16,447 bases of DNA from SHZL01 sp035292625. Its GTDB lineage: Bacteria > Pseudomonadota > Gammaproteobacteria > Xanthomonadales > SZUA-36. Below are positions 7,735 through 13,412 of this stretch, one piece after another (the stretch's first letter is position 1; every line of letters starts with the position of its first letter). The notes below the pieces were generated by a model. The model ran no database searches, was not told the DNA's origin, and was given only the letters and a program-made list of their open reading frames with translations. The stretch covers positions 1 through 16,447 of the forward strand of contig DATDPS010000039.1 in the NCBI GenBank assembly GCA_035292625.1. The letters are read 5' to 3'. Both the position numbers and the translations under genes were made by a program.

Positions 7735-7760
7735 CAGCAGGTACTTGACTGCTGGTTTTT
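7735..7760 (+). terminator. Rho-independent terminator-like hairpin after the small gene
   Basis: CAGCAG and CTGCTG pair across an 8-base loop, followed by GTTTTT. It begins one base after the TGA of the 76-aa gene. The stem is only 6 bp, so strength is moderate. It would isolate the small gene from the MCE operon. Confidence 0.5.
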
Positions 7761-7868
7761 AAAGCCGGTTTTAATTGCGGGTCAGGCTTTTCCCCACCCG
7801 ATTTGCTAGACTCCCCGCTGCATCAAACCTCATCAAGCAGGGCCTGCCCTGAGGGCGAGCGAGGGAGA

Positions 7869-8987
7869 TTGAACGAATTCCTGACAGCCAGCCGGGCTGG
7901 CAATACACTCGCGATCAGTTTGCGCAACAACTGGCTGTTTGGCAATGTGCCGAAACTCCAGTCTGAACTCAATGCGATTGAGATCGCAGGATGCGCCGAT
8001 GTGCGCTTCGAGTGCGGCGGGCTGCAGGAAATCGACCTGGCCGGCGCCTGGGCCCTGTATGACAAGTCCCTGGACCTGGAGGAATTGGGCTACCCCTCGG
8101 AGTTTGCCGGATTCCAGGCTGAACACTTCAAATTTTTACGTCACATCATCGATGTGGCCGCGGTCAACGAATACGATCCGGATTTTTTCAAACCCGTTCC
8201 GCGCCACCTGATCAGGCACCAACTGGAAAAAATCGGCGCGGCTGCACTGCGCGGTTTTGAGTCCTTCGGCTACATCGCCCAATCGATATTTGATGGCACC
8301 AGGAAGCCCAGCTTGCTGATGGTGGGAGAGACCCTGCGGCAGATTTATGAAACCGGCGTGCGGGCCATTCCGATCGTCATGGTCATCACTTTCCTGATGG
8401 GTGTGGTGCTGGCTTACCAGGCCTCGGGCCAGCTGGAGAAATTCGGCGTCACCATTTTTGTCGTTGACCTGGTCAGCGCCTCGGTGCTGCGCGAAATGGG
8501 AGTCCTGTTGGCCGCGGTAATGGTAGCCGGGCGCTCGGGTTCGGCTTTCGCCGCATCCATCGGCACCATGAAGCTGAACGAAGAAATCGATGCCTTGCGG
8601 GTGATGGGATTGAATCCGAACCAGATCCTGATCGTGCCCAGGGTAGCCGGCCTGGTCTTCGCCATGCCGTTCCTGACCATGTTCGCCAATGTCGCCGGCC
8701 TGGCCGGAGGCACTTTCATCTGCATCATGGTACTGGACATCAGCCTGGTGCAGTTTTACGAGCGCGTTGCCTCGAGCGTGGTCATGATGGACCTGTGGGT
8801 GGGCCTGATCAAGGCTCCGTTCTTTGCCTTGCTGATAGCTGCCACCGGCACTTTGCGTGGCATGCAGGTGAGCGGTTCGGCGGAGGAACTGGGACGCCTG
8901 ACAACCCAGGCCGTGGTGCAATCGATCTTCCTCATCATCATTGCGGATGCGTTCTTTACCATCCTGTTTTCCCGGCTTGGAATCTGA
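7869..8987 (+). CDS. STAS-MlaE fusion: lipid ABC transporter permease
   Basis: This is the permease of an MCE/Mla-type transporter that moves phospholipids or related lipids across the inner membrane and periplasm. The first ~100 residues form a STAS-like domain (NTLAISLRNNWLFGN, then VRFECGGLQEIDLAGAWALYD), equivalent to MlaB fused in cis. The remainder is the MlaE domain: a long interfacial helix (LLMVGETLRQIYETG), membrane helices, and the conserved centre MVAGRSGSAFAASIGTMK followed by EEIDALRVMGLNPNQIL, the coupling region that contacts the ATPase. Start is uncertain. TTG 7869 leaves a normal STAS N-terminus, but its purine-rich site (AGGGAGA) is too close; TTG 7803 would add 22 unconserved-looking residues and has no Shine-Dalgarno. 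The ATPase gene follows after 3 nt. Confidence 0.9.
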   Translation: MNEFLTASRAGNTLAISLRNNWLFGNVPKLQSELNAIEIAGCADVRFECGGLQEIDLAGAWALYDKSLDLEELGYPSEFAGFQAEHFKFLRHIIDVAAVNEYDPDFFKPVPRHLIRHQLEKIGAAALRGFESFGYIAQSIFDGTRKPSLLMVGETLRQIYETGVRAIPIVMVITFLMGVVLAYQASGQLEKFGVTIFVVDLVSASVLREMGVLLAAVMVAGRSGSAFAASIGTMKLNEEIDALRVMGLNPNQILIVPRVAGLVFAMPFLTMFANVAGLAGGTFICIMVLDISLVQFYERVASSVVMMDLWVGLIKAPFFALLIAATGTLRGMQVSGSAEELGRLTTQAVVQSIFLIIIADAFFTILFSRLGI

Positions 8988-8990
8988 TTC

Positions 8991-9791
8991 ATGGAATTGC
9001 CAAAGCCCATGGAGCTCAACCAGCCGGACAGCCCCCAGGAACACGAACACGTCATCCGGGTAAAAGACCTGGTCAACCGTTTTGGCAAGCAAGCCATTCA
9101 CGACCGGCTCTGCCTCGACGTGCGGCGGGATGAAACCCTGGGAGTTGTTGGCGGGTCCGGCAGCGGTAAATCGGTGCTGTTGCGCAGCATCCTCGGCCTG
9201 CACCAGCCCGATGGCGGCACCATCACCGTGCTGGGCCAGGAAATCCGCTACTTGCAGCCCGGCCCATTCCTGCAATGGGGCGTGTTGTTCCAGGGCGGCG
9301 CCCTGCTCTCCGGCCTCACCGTGCAGGAAAACGTGGAGCTGCCGATCGCCTTGCATTCGGACATGTCACTGGCCAGCCGGCGCGAACTCGCCTGCCTGAA
9401 GATTTTCATGACCGGCCTGACCCTGGAAGCCGCGGCCAAGTACCCCAACGAATTGTCCGGCGGAATGCGCAAAAGGGCCTCGCTGGCGCGGGCCCTTGCA
9501 CTCGATCCGAAAATTCTCTTCCTGGATGAACCGACCGCCGGCCTGGACCCCATCGCCGCCACCGAATTCGATAATCTGATAACGTACCTGGAGGAAAACC
9601 TGGACCTGACCGTAGTCATGGTGACACACGACGTGGACAGCCTGTTCAATATTTGCGATCGCATCGCGGTGCTGGTGGACGGCGGCATCGTGGTGGACAC
9701 GCCCAGGAACCTGGTGCGTCATCCACATCCCTGGATCCAGTCCTATTTTGGTGACCCACGCGCGCAAAGGGCCCGCGGGATATACTCCTGA
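8991..9791 (+). CDS. MlaF-like ABC transporter ATP-binding protein
   Basis: Cytoplasmic ATPase of the MCE transporter, 266 aa. The Walker A motif GGSGSGKS is at residues 54-61, the Q-loop Gln at 101 (VLFQGGALLSGLTVQENV, the MlaF-type version), and signature LSGGMRKRASLARA starts at 155. Walker B is FLDEPTAGLD with D179 and E180, and the H-loop His is 213 (VTHD). The 'GGALLSGLTVxENV' and 'LSGGMxKR' forms are characteristic of lipid-type MCE ATPases as opposed to sugar or amino-acid importers. The start at ATG 8991 lies 3 nt after the permease stop; ATG 9009 is an alternative. The MCE gene starts 1 nt after its stop. Confidence 0.92.
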   Translation: MELPKPMELNQPDSPQEHEHVIRVKDLVNRFGKQAIHDRLCLDVRRDETLGVVGGSGSGKSVLLRSILGLHQPDGGTITVLGQEIRYLQPGPFLQWGVLFQGGALLSGLTVQENVELPIALHSDMSLASRRELACLKIFMTGLTLEAAAKYPNELSGGMRKRASLARALALDPKILFLDEPTAGLDPIAATEFDNLITYLEENLDLTVVMVTHDVDSLFNICDRIAVLVDGGIVVDTPRNLVRHPHPWIQSYFGDPRAQRARGIYS

Positions 9792-9792
9792 C

Positions 9793-10728
9793 ATGTTCAA
9801 AGGCAACCGGAATTTCGCAGTCGGCTTGTTTATCAGCGTCGCCCTGGCCGGTGTGGCCGGCTTTGCAATGTGGCTCGCCGGCACCAAGGGTAATGAACCG
9901 ATGAGCCGTTACTCGATGCTGTTCGAGAAGGATGTCAGCGGACTCTCGCTGGGTGGCCCGGTTTACTACCTCGGCGTCAACGTGGGCAGGGTAGTCTCAA
10001 TGGATCTGGTAACCGGCGCGCATGTCAAGGTGCGCGTGGACATCGATGTGCTGGCCGACACGCCGGTCGACAGCGGCTCCTATGCCAGTCTCATGGCCCA
10101 GGGCATCACCGGGGTAACGGTGGTGAACCTTGCCGGTGAGCCCGGTGAGCACGAGCCGCTTGAAACCACGCCGGGGTTTGAGTACCCCCTGCTCCCGGTG
10201 CGGCAAACCGGCCTGTCCGCCCTGCTGGCCGACGCGCCGCAAACCATCGTCAAGCTCAACGTCCTGCTGGACCAGGCCAATGAACTGCTCGGTGAAGAAA
10301 ACAGGCTGGCCATCGCGGACATGTTGCACAGCATCGAGTCATTGACGTCGGAGTTGGCCACTGAACGCAAGACCATTGCCGCACTGCCAGGCAAGGTGGA
10401 GTCTTTGCTGCAGGAAGCACAAACTGCGGTTGGTGAAGTCACGGTCGCACTTCAGGCCGTTCAACCGGGCCTCGCCGGCACCATGGAAAACATTGGCGCA
10501 GCCAGCGCGAACCTGGAGGCGCTGACCCAACGCATCGACAAGCTACTGGCCGCAAACGAAGCGGAATTCGAGCACTTCATCGACCAGGGCCTGGGCCAGG
10601 TTCCGGACCTTGTATTCGACCTGCGCAGCACCCTGCGCGACCTGCAAAAACTGTTGCAGCAGCTGCGGGGAGATCCTTCCCAGCTCATTTTTCGCACGCC
10701 CGACGATGCGTTGGAGGTAGAGCCCTAA
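9793..10728 (+). CDS. MlaD-like MCE-domain periplasmic lipid-binding protein
   Basis: 311 aa. A single N-terminal membrane helix (NFAVGLFISVALAGVAGFAM, residues 7-26) anchors the protein in the inner membrane. One MCE domain follows (about 38-115): YSMLFEKDVSGLSLGGPVYY, LGVNVGRVVSM, and GSYASLMAQGITGVTVVNL. MCE domains form hexameric rings with a lipid channel. The C-terminal ~190 residues are mainly helical with coiled-coil character (LNVLLDQANELLGEENRLAI onwards), longer than E. coli MlaD (183 aa), so a hexamer could build a helical tube of the kind seen in PqiB. ATG 9793 is used because it directly precedes the helix; an upstream in-frame GTG at 9748 would overlap the ATPase gene. Confidence 0.9.
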   Translation: MFKGNRNFAVGLFISVALAGVAGFAMWLAGTKGNEPMSRYSMLFEKDVSGLSLGGPVYYLGVNVGRVVSMDLVTGAHVKVRVDIDVLADTPVDSGSYASLMAQGITGVTVVNLAGEPGEHEPLETTPGFEYPLLPVRQTGLSALLADAPQTIVKLNVLLDQANELLGEENRLAIADMLHSIESLTSELATERKTIAALPGKVESLLQEAQTAVGEVTVALQAVQPGLAGTMENIGAASANLEALTQRIDKLLAANEAEFEHFIDQGLGQVPDLVFDLRSTLRDLQKLLQQLRGDPSQLIFRTPDDALEVEP

Positions 10729-11343
10729 ATGCACAGGTTCAATAATTTGCCACTTTATTGCGTGCTGCTCAGCTGCGGCCTGCTGACCGCATGCAGTGGC
10801 CTGCTCGAAAGTGGCAAGCCCGCGCGGCAAGTCTACATGCTGCACAGCCCGCCAGTGAAAGCCAGTGCCGGCGAAAGCAGTCCGGGGGAAACCCTGATCC
10901 TGTCCTTGCGCGCCGTGCCGGGCCTGGATACCGACCAAGTCCTGGTGCTGGGCTCCGACGCCCGGCTCATCCCGGCGGCCAATGCGCGCTGGGCAGATAA
11001 CCTGCCCGAAGTAGTGACCTCCATCACGCGCCGCTACCTGTCGGATACGCGGGAATTCAAAGCGGTGCGCGTGGGCTCCATCGCCCGTCCCGGCGAGTGG
11101 TTTGCGGAAGTGGAGTTACAGGCGTTTTACGGTACCCAGGGCGCAGGCGGCACCACCACCGGTGTGGAGCTGAAGATGGAAATCATGTTGCGTTGCAATG
11201 GCGCCCAAAAAGTCGTGCGCATCACGCAGCAGGCGTATACCCCCGGCGACACCCTGGCCAGCCTTGTCGCAGCACACCAGCAGGTGCTGGATGCCGCGGT
11301 TAAAGAACTGCCAGCTCTGATCCTGGACAACTGCCGCACCTGA
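10729..11343 (+). CDS. ABC-type transport auxiliary lipoprotein (PqiC/PF03886-like)
   Basis: 204 aa with a lipoprotein signal ending LLTAC (lipid Cys22; Ser at +2 predicts the outer membrane). The body fits the PqiC/YmbA-type auxiliary family: VYMLHSPP near the start of the mature part, then LRAVPGLDTDQVLVLGSDAR, ANARWADNLPEVVTSITRRY, and a later WFAEVELQAFYG segment. In PqiABC the equivalent lipoprotein is thought to dock the MCE tunnel to the outer membrane. The ATG immediately follows the MCE gene stop (0-nt gap), so it is part of the same operon and very probably of the same complex. No MlaC-like or MlaA-like gene is present here. Confidence 0.85.
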   Translation: MHRFNNLPLYCVLLSCGLLTACSGLLESGKPARQVYMLHSPPVKASAGESSPGETLILSLRAVPGLDTDQVLVLGSDARLIPAANARWADNLPEVVTSITRRYLSDTREFKAVRVGSIARPGEWFAEVELQAFYGTQGAGGTTTGVELKMEIMLRCNGAQKVVRITQQAYTPGDTLASLVAAHQQVLDAAVKELPALILDNCRT

Positions 11344-11377
11344 ACTCATGGCGCCGGCGTGGCGGCCGCTGGCAGAT

Positions 11378-11397
11378 TTGCCACGCGCAGGTGGCAA
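11378..11397. repeat. Inverted repeat TTGCCAC / GTGGCAA upstream of the ldt gene
   Basis: A perfect 7-bp inverted repeat with a 6-base spacer lies between the auxiliary lipoprotein gene and the L,D-transpeptidase gene, just upstream of a possible -10 box. There is no T-run after it, so it is more like an operator or a weak hairpin than a terminator. Confidence 0.4.
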
Positions 11398-11413
11398 GAA
11401 ATGCCTGTCCATG

Positions 11414-11419
11414 TACAAT
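11414..11419 (+). promoter_or_regulatory. Possible -10 box (TACAAT) giving a leaderless ldt transcript
   Basis: TACAAT ends 6 bases before ATG 11426, which is the position expected when transcription starts at or next to the start codon. The gene has no Shine-Dalgarno, which agrees. No good -35 box is present at the usual distance (GTGGCA at 11391, in one arm of the inverted repeat). Confidence 0.3.
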
Positions 11420-11425
11420 TCCGCC

Positions 11426-12397
11426 ATGAAATTTCCGATTCGCAGCACGTTTCGCCTGGTTTGGCTGGCACTGATACTGGTGTCCGCGGCCCAGGCGCAG
11501 GTTTACGTCATTCCGCCGGGCGGAGGAGACCTCGCCGGGCGGATTGAAACCATGCGTGTTACAAACCAGGAAACCCTGCTGGACGTGGCGCGGCAATACA
11601 ACGTCGGCTACGAGGAAATCCGCCTCGCCAACCCGGAGGTGGATTTCTGGTTACCCCCACCTGGCGCGGAAGTCATCCTGCCGACACGGCATATCCTGCC
11701 ATCCGCCGGGCGCCGGGGCATCGTGCTCAACGTGCCGGAAATGCGCCTGTACTTTTTCCCGCTTCCCTGCACCAGTGAAAAACAATGCATGGTCATCACG
11801 CACCCGGTCAGCATCGGGCGGATGGACTGGCGCACGCCGCTGGGTACGACACACGTCACGGGCAAGAAAAAAGATCCTTCCTGGTCGCCACCGGAATCGA
11901 TTCGCGAGGAAGCTGCGGCAAACGGCAAACCCTTACCCGCGGTGGTGCCGCCCGGGCCGGACAATCCCATGGGCGCTTATGCCATCTACCTGGATCTGCC
12001 TGGCTACCGTATCCATGGAACCAACCGTTCTTATGGCATTGGATTGCGCGCAACCCATGGCTGCGTGCGGCTGTACCCCGAGGACATCGAAACCCTGTTC
12101 GAACGGGTCGATGTCGGCACGGCAGTGGAAATTGTCAGCCAGCCGGTCAAATTCGGCTGGGAAGGGGACACTCTGTTCATGGAGGTCCATCCACCGCTGG
12201 AGGAAGACACCGAGAGCCAGGCCCGCCTGACGGACATTGCCCTGGACTTGCTGGAGCCCATCGCCCTGCAGCGCTCCTTCACCCTGGACAGCCGGGAATT
12301 CCGCCGCGGCCTGGAGGAAATGAGCGGGCTGCCGGTGGCAATTTCGCGCACATCCGGGAATAAAAAAAACCGGGCCGGCAATAAGCCAGCCCGGTAG
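11426..12397 (+). CDS. L,D-transpeptidase, ErfK/YbiS type, with LysM-like domain
   Basis: A periplasmic enzyme of 323 aa. Enzymes of this type form 3-3 peptidoglycan cross-links or attach Lpp-type lipoproteins to peptidoglycan. The signal peptide cleaves at AQA/Q after residue 24. A LysM-like peptidoglycan-binding segment (about 43-87) has ETLLDVARQYNVGYEEIRLAN. The YkuD domain follows: RTPLGTTHVTGKKKDPSW, PAVVPPGPDNPMGAYAIYL, His197 in RIHGTN, and the active site ATHGCVRLYPED with catalytic Cys213 and Arg215. This is the E. coli ErfK/YbiS/YcfS layout. Oddities: an extra Cys115/Cys121 pair that could form a disulfide loop, and a basic tail (GNKKNRAGNKPAR) encoded by the opposing gene's terminator. 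ATG 11426 is chosen because the signal peptide begins there. An Lpp-like gene lies convergently next to it. Confidence 0.92.
   Translation: MKFPIRSTFRLVWLALILVSAAQAQVYVIPPGGGDLAGRIETMRVTNQETLLDVARQYNVGYEEIRLANPEVDFWLPPPGAEVILPTRHILPSAGRRGIVLNVPEMRLYFFPLPCTSEKQCMVITHPVSIGRMDWRTPLGTTHVTGKKKDPSWSPPESIREEAAANGKPLPAVVPPGPDNPMGAYAIYLDLPGYRIHGTNRSYGIGLRATHGCVRLYPEDIETLFERVDVGTAVEIVSQPVKFGWEGDTLFMEVHPPLEEDTESQARLTDIALDLLEPIALQRSFTLDSREFRRGLEEMSGLPVAISRTSGNKKNRAGNKPAR
12362..12394 (-). terminator. Rho-independent terminator of the alanine-zipper lipoprotein gene
   Basis: Read on the minus strand this is CCGGGC, one mismatch, GGC, a 5-base loop, GCC, then GCCCGG, followed by eight T's. It lies about 43 bases past the stop of the minus-strand lipoprotein gene. 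On the plus strand there is no T-run after the hairpin, so it is one-directional. It overlaps the last codons of the convergent L,D-transpeptidase gene. Confidence 0.85.
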
Positions 12398-12436
12398 TCG
12401 TCACTTCAATCCCGGGCCGTGAGACCCGGCAAAAGC

Positions 12437-12727
12437 TTAGCCTTTCTGCATGCTCGCCTTGAACATGCTATCGATCTTGGCGTTGGTGGCATCAGAAGCA
12501 GCCTTGGCATCCAGGGCAGCCTGTTCAGCCCGCGCTGCCGCGGCGCTGGCCGCCTGGGCTTCCTTCATGGCAGCATCGGCTGATGCCTTGGCTGCATTGG
12601 CCGTATCTGAAACGCTCTGAACCTGGGCTTTAAGCTCGTTAAACTCTGTCGTCGAAGCGCAGCCACCGAGCAACATCACGGCGGACAGGCTCAAGGCCGT
12701 AATCAGACCTAAATGGGCTCTTTTCAT
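12437..12727 (-). CDS. Lpp/OprI-like alanine-zipper outer-membrane lipoprotein
   Basis: 96 aa. The signal peptide ends LLGGC (lipid Cys23; Ala at +2 predicts the outer membrane). The mature 74 residues form a continuous Ala-rich heptad helix (TANAAKASADAAMKEAQAAS, then AAARAEQAALDAKAASDATN), the alanine-zipper type of Lpp and OprI that forms trimers or coiled coils. Mature Lpp is 58 residues, so this one is longer. It ends M-Q-K-G: the C-terminal Lys that L,D-transpeptidases attach to diaminopimelate in Lpp is here followed by Gly. Its start has a good Shine-Dalgarno (AAGGAGAGA) and it has its own terminator. The neighbours on both sides are L,D-transpeptidases, which suits an envelope-tethering role. 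Confidence 0.9.
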   Translation of the reverse strand: MKRAHLGLITALSLSAVMLLGGCASTTEFNELKAQVQSVSDTANAAKASADAAMKEAQAASAAAARAEQAALDAKAASDATNAKIDSMFKASMQKG

Positions 12728-12802
12728 CGATCTCTCCTTGGGTTTTCATGGGGGTTACATGGCTCGGGGAAAAGGCATGCAACGGGCAGCCTTTACTTGT
12801 CC

Positions 12803-12831
12803 GCGTATAGTCTACCGGGGTCCAACCCCAC
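12803..12831 (-). promoter_or_regulatory. Weak candidate promoter for the alanine-zipper lipoprotein
   Basis: Read on the minus strand, TGGAAA and TAGACT (each 4 of 6 against the sigma-70 boxes) are about 17 bases apart, some 80 bases upstream of the ATG, with a small GGGGT-TGG-ACCCC hairpin between them. The 119-base gap to the upstream ldt gene makes an independent promoter likely, but this match is poor. Confidence 0.25.
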
Positions 12832-12846
12832 TTTCCAGCAGGCAGG

Positions 12847-13410
12847 TCAACTATCTTGCGAAGCCTGGATCACGACCACGGTGCCCAAACCAACCCATTT
12901 CGCCAATTCATCGATTTCCTGGTCGGTCAGCGCAACGCAACCGTCGGTCCAGTTGAATTGCTGGTGGATCTGCGGATCACCTGCGCCGATCCCGTGGATG
13001 CCGATGGCCCCGCCCAGCGCGGTTGTGGCCGGCGGTTCCCGCCCTTCCCGGTGGGCGAGATAGATCGCTTCCAGCTCGGCGACGTTTATTTGATCGACCA
13101 TATAAGCGTGGGCTGCCTGTTCCGTGGTGGGGTAATCAACGCCAAAGAAAAGATGAAAGCGGCTTTCATCGTTGATGCGCCTGACGCGATAACTGCCCAG
13201 CGGCGTTTTCTTGTCTCCGTTGTATTTGGCCGAAGTGGTTCCATTGACACCAATGGAAATATTCTCGAAGGTGCGCAGAACTTCATCGCCTTCCATGACA
13301 TACAGCTTGCCCTGAGTGGTATCGACATTGACCCACACTTCGCCGGCCCAGGTGGAAAAACTGACGAAAGACAAAATGACGGTAAGGACGGGGGGGAATA
13401 TTCCTGGCAT
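12847..13410 (-). CDS. Small exported L,D-transpeptidase (YkuD domain)
   Basis: 187 aa. A signal peptide (FPPVLTVILSFVSFSTWA, cleavage near residue 22) is followed directly by a YkuD domain without LysM. Visible blocks are KLYVMEGDEVLRTFENIS, KTPLGSYRV, His139 in IGIHGIG and the active site NWTDGCVALTDQEIDEL with catalytic Cys158. Ala replaces the usual Arg after GCV, as in the YafK-like and ErfK/YnhG-like groups. Such enzymes form, or in the YafK/DpaA case cut, bonds to diaminopimelate. The frame is open far upstream, but ATG 13410 gives the signal peptide and lies 2 nt after the stop of the ATP-grasp gene. It has no Shine-Dalgarno of its own, so its translation is probably coupled. It should share the product of that pathway. 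Confidence 0.88.
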   Translation of the reverse strand: MPGIFPPVLTVILSFVSFSTWAGEVWVNVDTTQGKLYVMEGDEVLRTFENISIGVNGTTSAKYNGDKKTPLGSYRVRRINDESRFHLFFGVDYPTTEQAAHAYMVDQINVAELEAIYLAHREGREPPATTALGGAIGIHGIGAGDPQIHQQFNWTDGCVALTDQEIDELAKWVGLGTVVVIQASQDS

Positions 13411-13412
13411 TT

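Noticed and set aside
8136..9356. 406-aa minus-strand ORF opposite the MlaE and MlaF genes
   Set aside because: A His/Gln/Asp-rich shadow translation; the plus strand encodes unmistakable permease and ATPase motifs.
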